Shown here: piece after piece, positions 1-7,919 of the stretch | Layout of the letters: each line of letters opens with the position of its first letter | How positions within the stretch are numbered: the stretch's first letter is position 1 | From: CBFGRU01 sp965651255 | GTDB lineage: Bacteria > Planctomycetota > Phycisphaerae > Phycisphaerales > SM1A02 | NCBI GenBank assembly: GCA_965651255.1 | Contig: CBFGRU010000009.1 | Location: 1 to 27,499, forward strand | Direction of reading: 5' to 3' | DNA length: 27,499 nucleotides | Made by a program: the position numbers and the translations under genes | Notes under the pieces: model-generated | The model's input: the letters and a program-made list of their open reading frames with translations, nothing else | What the model was told of the DNA's origin: nothing | Databases searched by the model: none

Positions 1-1110
1 AATGCCAGTACGGCGCTTGCGATCAACGAGGCGGGAGTGGTGGTCGGTCATTCGCTTGACGGCGCGGGGGTGCAGAACGCCTTTGTCTGGCAAAGCGGGG
101 TGATGACCGCACTTCCGGGCCTGGGCGGATCCACGGCCGAAGCCACCGCGATCAACGAATCGAATCTGATCGTCGGCTTCGCGAGCAGTGCTGCCGGCTC
201 GACGCTGGCGGTGTACTGGACGTTCGATGGCAGCGAATGGACGATCCATCCGGTCTCGGACATTACCTCATCGTTCTACAAGGCGTTCGGTGTGGGTGAT
301 GATGGAACGATCATCGGCCAGTTCCTGAATACGGGCAGCGCGCAGGTACGCGCGTTCTCGTGGTTCGATGAAGAATCAACTGACCTCGGCCTTCTGGCGG
401 GCAACTTCAGCACCGCAAAGGCGATGAACAGCACGCTCATCGTCGGGTCGGGCAGCGGCTTTACCAGTCTGCCGCAGGCGATCGCCTTCCAGGACGGCGA
501 CATTCTCAATCTCAACGACCGCCTTCGCTACAGCGACGACTGGGTGCTGAACGATGCCCGCGCGATCAACAGCGAGGGGTGGGTCGCCGGGTCGGGCAGA
601 CACCAGGGCGTGAACCGCGCGTTCCTGCTCCGACCCGTGCCATCAAGCACGACGCCCGCGACGCCCACGATGATCAGCACGTTCTTCGGCACGCATCTGG
701 CGGGCGGATTGAACGAGATTCTCGAATCCGACGACCAGGTCTATCGCGCGCGATCTCGCTTTGGTTTCACCGCGCTCGAACCGAACGTTGTCGAGGTGCG
801 CATCGAGTTCGATGCCAACGTCCCGAGCGCGAACACGCTGAACCTCGCGATTGAAGCGCGCATCAATCATCCTTCGGGTACGGCGAAACTGCGGCTTCGC
901 AACTGGAGCAACAACTCGCTGCAGCTCATCGGTGAGTACGGCCTGACGAACACCGATGCGGTTGAAACGATCGAGGGCATTCCCGCGGCGAACTTCATCC
1001 GCGCGGGCGATGAGCGCATCGAGCTGGGCATGCGGCACATCGTGGTCGCGGTCTTCACCGCCCTCGGGTTCGAATCGCGAATCGATCACATCACGCTGGA
1101 GTCGAATTGA
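1..1110 (+). CDS. HAF-repeat secreted protein, 3' part only
   Basis: The reading frame is already open at base 1, so the start lies upstream of the window. The visible 369 codons begin with several degenerate repeats of about 45 residues of the form 'AINExGxVVGxS...AFVW..G.MxxLPGLGG', which is the HAF-type extracellular repeat. Copies run to about residue 210, the last ending 'NRAFLLRPVP'. A Ser/Thr/Pro linker follows, then a C-terminal domain of about 150 residues with alternating hydrophobic strands, probably a beta-sandwich. I do not recognise that domain by name. HAF repeats are usually found in secreted or surface proteins of unknown function. No PEP-CTERM or other sorting tail is visible; the protein ends 'ITLESN'. 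The next gene is convergent and unrelated in function. Confidence 0.75.
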   Translation, partial: NASTALAINEAGVVVGHSLDGAGVQNAFVWQSGVMTALPGLGGSTAEATAINESNLIVGFASSAAGSTLAVYWTFDGSEWTIHPVSDITSSFYKAFGVGDDGTIIGQFLNTGSAQVRAFSWFDEESTDLGLLAGNFSTAKAMNSTLIVGSGSGFTSLPQAIAFQDGDILNLNDRLRYSDDWVLNDARAINSEGWVAGSGRHQGVNRAFLLRPVPSSTTPATPTMISTFFGTHLAGGLNEILESDDQVYRARSRFGFTALEPNVVEVRIEFDANVPSANTLNLAIEARINHPSGTAKLRLRNWSNNSLQLIGEYGLTNTDAVETIEGIPAANFIRAGDERIELGMRHIVVAVFTALGFESRIDHITLESN

Positions 1111-1183
1111 AGTGAGCCCCAGGCAACAGTGGTCGTGATCTGCGCGTCGATCTCTGCCTGTTGTGCGGACGGTCGGCGACGAA

Positions 1184-2647
1184 TCACGCAGCGCGTTTGG
1201 CAATGTGCGCGGCTTCGGAGAGCGGGCGAGTCGAGCCCTGTCCTTGCCTGAAGACGGGCCGGCCGGATTCATCCACCACGATGCGCAGCGGACCTTTGAG
1301 ATCTTTTTCAAAGACCACATCGACGCCGCCGAGTCGCAGATGCACCTGCGGATGGATGACCTTGCTCACCTGAATCTCACTGTCGCGCCCTTGCGCGAGG
1401 CGTTGCATGGAGTTTTCTGCCTCCGCGATCTTCCGGGCGAGAGTATCCACCTCCGCTTCGCAAGCGGTGATCTGGCTCTTCAGTTCGAGCAGTTTCTCCG
1501 GCTCACTGACCCCGCCGATGCGCAGCGTGTCGTACCGCGCGCGGAGGTCTTCGAGTCGGGTGAGCGTGATCTGTTCCTGCTTGCGGTGCTGTTTGATCTG
1601 AATGGCCAGCAGCGGCGCACCGCCCATGGCGATGATGGTGCGGGTGCCGCCATCAGCGCCCAGCCGCGCAACCCTCAGCGCATTCGCGACGGACAGCTCT
1701 CCGCCGATGATGACGGCAGCATCGCCCAGCACGCTGCCGCCGACGACCAGTCGGCAGTTCATAATCTCCCGCCGAACGAGGAGGTCGCCCTTGATCAGGC
1801 CGCGCACATCGTTCAGGAAGCCGACTTCGGCCTGTCCGCCGACGCGCAGATCGCCCCGGTCGCGGGCGGCGATGCCTGTCCGCGCAATAAAGTTGCCACC
1901 GCATTCAATGGTCGCGGCCTCGATCAGCCCGCCGACGATGATGTTCTCGGTCGCGCGAACGAGGAAGCGGCCGCAGATGCCTTCCTTGATCTCCACACTG
2001 CCCTTGAAATCGATGTTGCCGGTGGAGAAATCAACCGCACCGGGTACCTCGAAGACGGGGGTGACGGTGAACTGACCTTTGTTTGAGATGAGCAGTCCCG
2101 CGATCGCGGCGGTGACCGCGCCATCTTCCGCGACGTTGATGTTGGGGCCGAATTTCGACTTGATCGCCACTCCCGTTTTTGCCGGCAGCAGGCGACCGGT
2201 GACATCGCGCCCATCGACCCCTTCGGTCGGGGGAACGATGGTGGCGAGGCGCTGGCCTTCCGCGACGGACTGGTAACTCGTGCGACTGCGGTGATCGACG
2301 TTTGTGCCCGCATCGGCCGGCGCGCTGTGGGCCGCGATCGCGGAGCGATTGGGGTCGAACTCCGGCTCCCATTCAAGGCGCCCGGGTTTGCCGTGCTGCG
2401 GGGGAGTGAACTCGGCGATGACCAGGTCGCTCAGGCAGGGGTTTGCGTGAAATTGCGCGATCATCTCGCGGATCGCCTGCTTCGTATCCTCGGAGATCTG
2501 GACGTTATTGAGGTGGATGATTTCGAGTGCTGCTGCCTCGTTCAGGAACAGCGGGTTGAAGTCACCGGGAATGATCAGGCGCGCACGCTCACCATTGCGC
2601 TCGATGCGCACGGCCAGCTCGGGCTGCTTCATCACCGGTTCACTCAT
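1184..2647 (-). CDS. FapA/DUF342 family protein
   Basis: A protein of about 487 residues with the order typical of FapA (DUF342) proteins. There is an N-terminal domain to about residue 170, containing 'GQRLATIVPPTEGVDGRDVTGRLLPAKTG', then a long region of short regular strands (right-handed beta-helix style: 'VDFSTGNIDFKGSVEIKEG', 'GNFIARTGIAARDRGDLRVGGQAEV'), then a coiled coil of about 70 residues and a short C-terminal beta segment. The family includes polymer-like cytoplasmic proteins, some linked to flagella or envelope assembly; the role here is unknown and no flagellar gene is nearby. I chose the ATG at 2647 because GAAGG lies 10 nt upstream of it. An in-frame start at 2704 would add 19 residues unlike the family. 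A tiny six-codon frame (MKAPPS) ends on the same ATGA. Confidence 0.85.
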   Translation of the reverse strand: MSEPVMKQPELAVRIERNGERARLIIPGDFNPLFLNEAAALEIIHLNNVQISEDTKQAIREMIAQFHANPCLSDLVIAEFTPPQHGKPGRLEWEPEFDPNRSAIAAHSAPADAGTNVDHRSRTSYQSVAEGQRLATIVPPTEGVDGRDVTGRLLPAKTGVAIKSKFGPNINVAEDGAVTAAIAGLLISNKGQFTVTPVFEVPGAVDFSTGNIDFKGSVEIKEGICGRFLVRATENIIVGGLIEAATIECGGNFIARTGIAARDRGDLRVGGQAEVGFLNDVRGLIKGDLLVRREIMNCRLVVGGSVLGDAAVIIGGELSVANALRVARLGADGGTRTIIAMGGAPLLAIQIKQHRKQEQITLTRLEDLRARYDTLRIGGVSEPEKLLELKSQITACEAEVDTLARKIAEAENSMQRLAQGRDSEIQVSKVIHPQVHLRLGGVDVVFEKDLKGPLRIVVDESGRPVFRQGQGSTRPLSEAAHIAKRAA

Positions 2648-3254
2648 GAGGGGGGCGCCTTCATACCTTCTCTTTTCATCGACACGATCATGACCCGAAT
2701 ACACTGCCTCCGCCGCGGGAATCGTCAGAACCCGGCGTCAGGGAAACCCTTCATCTGTCATGGATGCAGCGTGTCCTGTACCGCAGGAGGGGTGATTCCC
2801 CTCAATCCGGTGAAGATTCTCACGGACACGACTCAAGTGAGTCCCCCTGATTCGCCGATAGACCCCGTGGAGCCGGGCGACCGGCTTCACTCGTATTCTT
2901 GCAGGACCAGGACCGTTCTGACAGGAGACCACACACCATGAGGGTGTCGAATTGCTCAAACTGCGCCGCTATTGACGCGGCTGTTCTGGTATCGCTGCGT
3001 TTCGGGCAGCAGAACGAATGCACATTCGGATTACGCCGATCCGCGACGGGCCTTCGGGCACCAGCGGTCTCGATTGTTCGTTTCTCGTTGCGCGCCTTCG
3101 CGCGGTTCAGGAGCGGAGCGTCTGATTTGCGATATGCGCTCACCGTGTAGGCGGTGAGTGGCCCTACGCGCCTTTGCATTGGCGCCTTGCGTTGTTGTTC
3201 CAGGTTTGCGGCACCCTTGTTCGCTGCCGCGCACATTTGAATAAGGACACGAAC
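2648..3254. other. Gap upstream of fapA-like gene and response regulator
   Basis: About 600 bases between two divergent genes. It must hold the promoters of both, but I cannot name convincing -35/-10 pairs. A 70-codon frame at 2938-3150 is the only reading frame with a good ribosome binding site and is listed separately. A short hairpin, CTCACCG-6 nt-CGGTGAG (3139-3158), overlaps its stop codon. Nothing else is recognised. Confidence 0.5.
2938..3150 (+). CDS. Possible small protein, 70 aa
   Basis: A frame from ATG 2938 to TAG 3148-3150, preceded by AGGAGA nine bases before the start. The predicted peptide begins 'MRVSNCSNCAAIDAAVLV', with a CxxC near its N-terminus, and becomes arginine-rich later. 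I recognise no family, there is no signal peptide, and the codon choice is not clearly coding. A 7-bp hairpin (3139-3158) covers the stop. It could be a real small ORF, a leader upstream of the response regulator, or chance in GC-rich DNA. I favour chance or leader slightly, because the amino acid composition looks like out-of-frame GC-rich sequence. Confidence 0.2.
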   Translation: MRVSNCSNCAAIDAAVLVSLRFGQQNECTFGLRRSATGLRAPAVSIVRFSLRAFARFRSGASDLRYALTV

Positions 3255-3959
3255 ATGTCCATTCTCGCCATCAGCCCTGACGCTGATACCCTCACTACTC
3301 GTACGCCCGTGCTGGTGGTTGACCCCAACGCGGTGCTTCGCCTCGGTCTGCAACGGCTGCTGAACGAGTCCGAAGAGTTCGCCTGCATCGGCGAGGCCGC
3401 CACCTATGACGATGCGATTGCCTGCGCCCGGCGACTTCAGCCGCGGGTGGCGATCGTGGATGTCTCGCTGGATCAGCGCGTCGGGCTGGACCTTGTGCAG
3501 AAACTGATCCAGGTGTGTCCGGATCTGCGCGTGCTGGTCTACGCGATGCACGATGAAACGATCTACGCCGAGCACGCACTCCGTGCTGGCGCTGCGGGGT
3601 ACCTGATGAAGGGCGCAGCGCCGGATGAGATTCTGAGTGCGCTCGCGCAAGCGCGTGATGGCGAGATCGCCGTCAGCGAGCGCATGGCCCGCCGATTTCT
3701 CGCCGGGTTTGTCGGCCGAAACAAGAGCGACAGCGCCTCACCCATGAGCCGCCTCAGCGCGCGGGAACTGGAAGTACTCGAACTCATCGGTCGGGGCATG
3801 AGTACCCGCAAGATCGCGGAAATGCTGTACATCTCGATCAAGACGGTCGAGACGCACCGCGCACGCATCAAGCAGAAACTGCAGCTCGAGAACGCGGTGG
3901 ACCTCGTTCGACTCGCGACGCAGTGGCTGCTGGGTCGAACCGATGTTCGCGTGAACTAA
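3255..3959 (+). CDS. NarL/FixJ-type response regulator
   Basis: A 234-residue two-domain regulator. Residues 18-130 form a receiver domain: phospho-acceptor Asp69 in 'VAIVDVSL' and Lys119 in 'GYLMKG'. Residues 164-225 form a LuxR-type helix-turn-helix: 'LSARELEVLELIGRGMSTRKIAEML' and 'SIKTVETHRARIKQKL'. The usual acidic pair is Asp23-Pro24 rather than two acids, and the switch Ser/Thr position is Ala97 ('LVYAMHDE'), so phosphorylation may be altered. The ATG at 3255 is chosen because AAGGA lies seven bases before it; the frame is open upstream from 3174 but that stretch looks non-coding. No histidine kinase is in the window. Its position beside the nap genes makes a role in nitrate or redox response possible, but that is inference only. 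Confidence 0.88.
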   Translation: MSILAISPDADTLTTRTPVLVVDPNAVLRLGLQRLLNESEEFACIGEAATYDDAIACARRLQPRVAIVDVSLDQRVGLDLVQKLIQVCPDLRVLVYAMHDETIYAEHALRAGAAGYLMKGAAPDEILSALAQARDGEIAVSERMARRFLAGFVGRNKSDSASPMSRLSARELEVLELIGRGMSTRKIAEMLYISIKTVETHRARIKQKLQLENAVDLVRLATQWLLGRTDVRVN

Positions 3960-4065
3960 TCGAAGACAATGCCCCATCGGAGTGATGCCCGCGCGGACCG
4001 AGCGTGTCCAATGCGATCGGTGAATCGCGGTTGACAACTCCATCAACAGCCCAATCCTCTCCGCA

Positions 4066-4103
4066 TGATGAGGCCGCGCAGCCGGAGGCACGCGGCCTTA
4101 TCA
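4066..4103. terminator. Strong hairpin between convergent genes
   Basis: TGATGAGGCCGCG (4066-4078) pairs with CGCGGCCTTATCA (4091-4103) over 13 bp with a single G/T wobble. The 12-base loop contains a further GCC/GGC pairing. It lies between the end of the response regulator (3959) and the end of the minus-strand NrfD operon (4143), the expected place for a two-way transcription stop. There is no clear U-run on either side, so it may act as a 3' stability or Rho-assisted element instead. Confidence 0.55.
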
Positions 4104-4142
4104 ATTGCACAGCGTCATCGAGCGCCGCCGAGGCGTTGTGGG

Positions 4143-5411
4143 TCAGGACTGTTTCGAGAGCAGCGAGACCTTGCCGGAGAGGATCGGTATCGCGATCTTC
4201 AGCGCGATGGTGTACACCATCAGCCCGAGCGCCCAGATGCCGACGGTGACTTTCCACTCGGTGAGACTGGGCGTGTACTCGACGATTTCGTGCAGTGTGC
4301 TGGGCACGAAACCGGGGATGATGAGGCCCATGCCCTTCTCGATCCACGCGCCGGTGAAGGCGAGGATGCAGGCGATGACGACCACGGCCGTTCGCCGGAG
4401 CGATGCGGGATGCAGAAAGAGAAACGCCGCAATGAGGTTGAAGATGATGGCGGTCCAGATCCAGGGGACGAGCACGCCGTGACCATGCAGGCCGAAGTAG
4501 AGATACCGCGCGGAGGCGCTGTGGGCGCTTCCGGTATAGAACTCGGTAAAGACTTCCGAGGCGACCAGCAGCAGGTTGATGAGAATGGTCACGCGGATGA
4601 TGCGCACGAGTGTCTGGATGGGATGATCGGGAATCGGGACGTGCGCGATCTTGCGCAGGATGAACATCGTGAGAATGATGAAGGCCGGCCCGGAAACAAA
4701 GGCCGAGGCGAGGAACCGCGGCGCGAGGACCGCGGAGTTCCAGAACGGCCTGCCGCCCAGCCCGCAGTACAGGAACGCGGTGACGGTGTGAATCGAAATC
4801 GCCCAGACGATGGAGATGAGAACGAACGGAATGTACCACTTCGGGTTGGGCGTGCGGCCGAGGAACCGCATGTACAGCAGATAGCCGCAGATGTGGAGGT
4901 TCAGAAGCAGGTATCCGTTGAGAACGATGACATCCCAGGTGAGCATGGAGATGGGGAAGTTGAATCGACCCAGACCGGGAATGAGATGCCAGAAACGATC
5001 GGGTCGTCCGAGGTCAACGGTGACAAAGAGCAGGCACATGACGATGGCAGCCACGGCGAGCAGCTCACCGAGAATGACCACATCGTGCATGCGCTTGTCG
5101 TGGTACAGGTAGGCAGGAATGACCATCATCACGCCGCCGGCGGCGACGCCGACCATGAACGTGAAGTTGGCGATGTACAGCCCCCAACTGACGTGGTCGG
5201 TCATGTTGGTCAGGATCATGCCGTGCACGACCTGGTTCGCCCATGCGTTGGCGCCGACCAGGAAGACGCCGGTGAGCAACGTCATCCACGCATAGAAGAG
5301 CAGGTTGCCATCTGTCGCGAGGATGAGTGACCGCCAGAGAAAGCGCGGATAGCTCATCCAGTGGGGGGGACGCTCAATCGAATCAGACTGTTTCGTTGGC
5401 AGCGCGCTCAC
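4143..5411 (-). CDS. NrfD/DsrP-type quinone-reacting membrane subunit
   Basis: A 422-residue integral membrane protein with about nine or ten hydrophobic helices, of the NrfD/PsrC superfamily. The text resembles the DsrP/HmeB branch: 'MTDHVSWGLYIANFTFMVGVAAGGVMM', 'PAYLYHDKRMHDVVILGELLAVAAI', 'VDLGRPDRFWHLIPG', 'SIHTVTAFLYCGLGGRPFW'. Family members bind quinol near the periplasmic face and pass electrons to a partner Fe-S subunit, here probably the product of 5756-6715. It starts with GTG, overlapping the cupin stop as GTGA, with AAGGAA eight bases upstream. It is the last gene of a four-gene operon (cytochrome, Fe-S protein, cupin, NrfD) facing away from napDAB. The likely role is menaquinol oxidation in support of Nap; this is inference from position. 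Confidence 0.9.
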   Translation of the reverse strand: MSALPTKQSDSIERPPHWMSYPRFLWRSLILATDGNLLFYAWMTLLTGVFLVGANAWANQVVHGMILTNMTDHVSWGLYIANFTFMVGVAAGGVMMVIPAYLYHDKRMHDVVILGELLAVAAIVMCLLFVTVDLGRPDRFWHLIPGLGRFNFPISMLTWDVIVLNGYLLLNLHICGYLLYMRFLGRTPNPKWYIPFVLISIVWAISIHTVTAFLYCGLGGRPFWNSAVLAPRFLASAFVSGPAFIILTMFILRKIAHVPIPDHPIQTLVRIIRVTILINLLLVASEVFTEFYTGSAHSASARYLYFGLHGHGVLVPWIWTAIIFNLIAAFLFLHPASLRRTAVVVIACILAFTGAWIEKGMGLIIPGFVPSTLHEIVEYTPSLTEWKVTVGIWALGLMVYTIALKIAIPILSGKVSLLSKQS

Positions 5412-5752
5412 GTGGTGGGTTCCTTCACCATGGTGAGCATGAAGCGCGTGGGCTCATCGGATTGGAGCGAATGAGTGGCGTTGGGCGGCATGACGACCCA
5501 GTCATCGCGGATCATGGTGCGCGTCTGGTCGCCGGCGGTGAATTGCAGTCGGCCGTCGAGTACGTGCACGATCGCCAGGAATGGCGCGTGGTGCTCGCTG
5601 ATTTCCTGCCCGGCGTCCATCGAGAAGATCATGTGCTTCAGCGTCGGCGTGTTGAGCAGCGGCTTGCTGACGACCGCCCCGGGGACCACCGGGCACTGCT
5701 CCGCGAGATTCGCGAAGTGGACGGATTCGGAATCGAAGAGTGGCTTCGCCAT
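5408..5752 (-). CDS. Small cupin-domain protein
   Basis: A 114-residue single cupin. Motif 1 is seen at 'GQEISEHHAPFLAIVHVLDGRLQF' (metal-ligand-type His-His followed by the conserved Gly) and motif 2 at 'WVVMPPNATHSLQS' (Pro-x4-His). Such small cupins bind a metal or small ligand and have many roles. No signal peptide is visible, so it is probably cytoplasmic. It sits between the Fe-S and NrfD genes, with a 3-base gap on one side and a 4-base overlap on the other, so it is co-transcribed with the electron-transfer module. It might sense a metabolite or help assembly; nothing in the sequence decides this. No good Shine-Dalgarno sequence precedes the ATG, which suggests translational coupling to the upstream gene. 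Confidence 0.85.
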   Translation of the reverse strand: MAKPLFDSESVHFANLAEQCPVVPGAVVSKPLLNTPTLKHMIFSMDAGQEISEHHAPFLAIVHVLDGRLQFTAGDQTRTMIRDDWVVMPPNATHSLQSDEPTRFMLTMVKEPTT

Positions 5753-5755
5753 GAG

Positions 5756-6715
5756 TTACTTGTCAAAGAAGTAGAAGAATGCCGGCTTGGTGCCGAGGTC
5801 TTCCTTGAGGACGTACACGCGCTTGTTCTCCAGGATCCAGCGAATCTCCGACTCTGGGTCGAGAATGTTGCCGAAGACCCGCGCACCGGTCGGGCACGCT
5901 TCGAGGCAGGCGGGCAGTCGCCCTTCGCGCGTGCGGTGAATGCAGTAGTGGCACTTCTCGACCACGCCTTCCGGGCGAATGCGGTTGGAGAGATATCCCT
6001 GGTCGGGGTTGACTTCTTCCGCGGGTATCTCGGGCTTCTTCCAGTTGAATCGCCGCGCGTGGTAGGGGCAGGCGGCTTCGCAATAGCGGCAGCCGATGCA
6101 CCAGTTGTAATCGACAACAACGACGCCGTCCTCTTCCTTCCAGGTCGCTTCCACGGGGCAGACGTTGACGCAGGGCGGCTCATCGCATTGCTGGCATTGC
6201 ACCGGCATGTAGAACTTGCCCGGCGCGGGAACGGTGTGGTCGTAGGTGGTGTTGCCCTGCTCCATATCCATCGTGCCGATCGGCATTTCGAGGACGCGGA
6301 TGTACGACTGATTCGTCGCGCGGTCGTGGTTGTTTTCGCGGTGACACGCTTCGACGCACTTGCCGTTCCCGTTGCACAGACTCAGGTTGATGGCGTAGAC
6401 AAACTTGGTGCCGGGCATCGGGCGGTGATCGCGAATCGTGACCTCCGCGCCGTAGTTCTGCCTGGCTTCATCTTCAAGGCGGGCGATGACTTCGCGCTTG
6501 TCATCTTCATCCAGTTCCTTGTAATGCCGCTGCATCAACTCCGCGGCGGAAATCTCATCGCTGAGATGGCGCAGGGGTGAGATGGCGACTGCGAACGCCG
6601 CCGCGCCGAGCGTGGCGCCGACCCCTTTCATCGCGGTGCGCCGCGAAACCTGACCCAACACCGGCAGGGAGATGGAGCGACCTTCTTCGCGATGATCGTG
6701 ATCGCCGTTACTCAT
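5756..6715 (-). CDS. Tat-exported 4Fe-4S ferredoxin subunit (NrfC/DsrO-like)
   Basis: A 319-residue protein with an N-terminal twin-arginine leader ('QVSRRTAMKG' followed by an Ala-rich hydrophobic stretch), so it acts in the periplasm. Four cysteine clusters follow: 'LCNGNGKCVEAC', 'CQQCDEPPCVNVC', 'CIGCRYCEAAC' and 'CHYC...ACLEAC', the set typical of NrfC/DsrO/HybA proteins that link an NrfD quinol subunit to other redox partners. In the first cluster the expected second Cys is Asn (CxxNxxCxxxC), so that site may hold a different or weaker cluster. The start at 6715 is chosen because GGGAG lies nine bases upstream; it overlaps the end of the cytochrome gene by eight bases. ATG codons at 6721 and 6724 are alternatives. 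Confidence 0.9.
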   Translation of the reverse strand: MSNGDHDHREEGRSISLPVLGQVSRRTAMKGVGATLGAAAFAVAISPLRHLSDEISAAELMQRHYKELDEDDKREVIARLEDEARQNYGAEVTIRDHRPMPGTKFVYAINLSLCNGNGKCVEACHRENNHDRATNQSYIRVLEMPIGTMDMEQGNTTYDHTVPAPGKFYMPVQCQQCDEPPCVNVCPVEATWKEEDGVVVVDYNWCIGCRYCEAACPYHARRFNWKKPEIPAEEVNPDQGYLSNRIRPEGVVEKCHYCIHRTREGRLPACLEACPTGARVFGNILDPESEIRWILENKRVYVLKEDLGTKPAFFYFFDK

Positions 6716-7412
6716 GGGCATCATCTCCCGCGTGATGTGAGTCGTGGGAGGGCGCGAGGAACCGATCGCGCGGCTTGAACGTGGGCTTCATCTTCGGAAA
6801 CGCGGGCACATGCGGGTCGTGGCAGTCGACGCAGTTGTTCCGCGTGCGCGAGCCGCGGGAGAGATCCCAGTACCCGTTCATGCCGCCGTGCGCGCCGCGC
6901 TCATAATCACGCGCCTGCGGGCCGTGGCACTGCGCGCACAGGGTCATCACCTCGGTGTACTCAACGCGCGTGCCGTCAGCGAGGCGAAGCGAGTCGTAGT
7001 CATCCGGGTTGTGACAGGAAAGGCACGAAACGCTGCCGTGCGCAAATGCCAGTTCCGTGTGGAAATCATGCAGATCAGCGGGCGTGCGGTTCGTGAGATT
7101 CGGTTCGCGAATGGAGTGGCAACTCGAGCAGGAGAGGAACTGATCCGCACCGCCGGGCGTGCTGCTGGCGATGCGGACTCTCGGCGGGCCTTCGGGACGG
7201 TTGATGTGCGTCGAGTATCGCTTCGTCGCCGGGGCGGCGCCTGCCGCGGCGGTCTCATCGGGATTGGAACTGTTGATGAATGAATCGAGATCAATCACCC
7301 GCCCCGCCTGCGCGCTGGGCTGCAGCAGCGACCACACAATCATCGATGCGCCCAGCCCGATGAGCAGCCCGATCGTGATCACCGCAATCGGAATCCTCTG
7401 TTCCCTTTGCAC
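6708..7412 (-). CDS. Membrane-anchored tetraheme cytochrome c
   Basis: A 234-residue protein with one N-terminal membrane helix (about residues 7-30, 'IAVITIGLLIGLGASMIVWSLL') that acts as an uncleaved anchor, placing the rest in the periplasm. Four CxxCH heme c sites are present at about residues 95 (CSSCH), 130 (CLSCH), 159 (CAQCH) and 194 (CVDCH). Several other His residues could be distal ligands. Its size and heme number recall NapC/NrfH-type cytochromes, but it lacks clear similarity to them that I can see by eye, and the company of an NrfC-like and an NrfD-like subunit recalls DsrJ-O-P. First gene of its operon. I prefer the GTG at 7412 (GAGAGG five bases upstream); a GTG at 7418 lies inside that site. 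Confidence 0.87.
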   Translation of the reverse strand: MQREQRIPIAVITIGLLIGLGASMIVWSLLQPSAQAGRVIDLDSFINSSNPDETAAAGAAPATKRYSTHINRPEGPPRVRIASSTPGGADQFLSCSSCHSIREPNLTNRTPADLHDFHTELAFAHGSVSCLSCHNPDDYDSLRLADGTRVEYTEVMTLCAQCHGPQARDYERGAHGGMNGYWDLSRGSRTRNNCVDCHDPHVPAFPKMKPTFKPRDRFLAPSHDSHHAGDDAHE

Positions 7413-7625
7413 GAGCACCTCTCAGGAACGATCTTGCCGCCGATGCCTGTTCGACAGTTCACATCTGCTCGCCGCCGATGCAGGGTGTTGTAGTGCAGTC
7501 TCGTGATTCACCATACCCGAACTCGGCCCTGTTTCAAGATTGATCGTGGATGAAACCTTGAAGTAATCCCGCATTTCGGTACGCTGAAGTTGAGAGACGC
7601 GGTCGAGTGCGTTGGAGGCAATGCG
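7413..7625. promoter_or_regulatory. Divergent promoter region, nap and cytochrome operons
   Basis: A gap of 213 bases between two operons that point away from each other, so it should carry both promoters. It contains TTCAAG (7533-7538) and CTTGAA (7557-7562), inverted 6-bp arms 18 bases apart, and between them TTGATCGTGGATGAA, which only loosely resembles an FNR/Dnr site (TTGAT-N4-ATCAA) because the spacing is off by one. No Rrf2-type element like that in front of the nos genes is present, only a GTGGAT half. I cannot assign -10/-35 boxes with confidence. Confidence 0.4.
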
Positions 7626-7916
7626 ATGCCGATCAGCGGATTGTCCATTCTGCTGAGTCATGACGAGACGCTCGCCCAGGAGGCGGTGCGCGCGATGCGT
7701 GATGATGCGCGGCTTGAACTTGGGCCTCGTGCCGGCGCGCGCATCGCCGTCGTCGGTGAGGCAAGTGATCGTGAAGCGAACGAAATGCTCTGGCAGTGGC
7801 TGCACGACCAGCCGGGCATTGTGCATGTGGATGTCGTCTTCATTCATTTCGATGAAGGCGATGAAGAGGATGATCATGTGGATGGGGTGATGGATCGAGC
7901 ACTCGGGACGAGGTGA
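7626..7916 (+). CDS. napD: NapD-type chaperone for nitrate reductase
   Basis: A 96-residue protein with the NapD outline: it begins 'MPISGLSILLSHDETLAQEAVRAM', has 'ARIAVVGEASDREANEMLWQWLHDQPGIVHVDVVFIHFD' in the middle and ends in an acidic tail. NapD is a small cytoplasmic ferredoxin-fold chaperone that binds the Tat leader of NapA while the molybdenum cofactor is inserted. ATG 7626 is chosen because GGAGG lies seven bases upstream; an upstream in-frame start at 7590 would add 12 residues not seen in the family. Its stop is three bases before the napA start, and its position directly before napA supports the call. Confidence 0.88.
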   Translation: MPISGLSILLSHDETLAQEAVRAMRDDARLELGPRAGARIAVVGEASDREANEMLWQWLHDQPGIVHVDVVFIHFDEGDEEDDHVDGVMDRALGTR

Positions 7917-7919
7917 GAT

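Noticed and set aside
643..1320. Minus-strand frame across the end of the HAF gene
   Set aside because: It crosses the ends of two convergent real genes, is Arg-rich and has no ribosome site.
2820..3650. Minus-strand frame (276 codons) over the gap and response regulator start
   Set aside because: It lies opposite a clear receiver domain and has no recognisable motifs.
4065..5330. Plus-strand open frame (421 codons) opposite the NrfD gene
   Set aside because: Its product is almost all charged residues, the expected mirror of membrane-helix codons.
7541..7556. TTGATCGTGGATGAA as an FNR/Dnr-type site
   Set aside because: The half-sites are five bases apart instead of four and the second half has a mismatch; kept only as a weak note in the promoter region.
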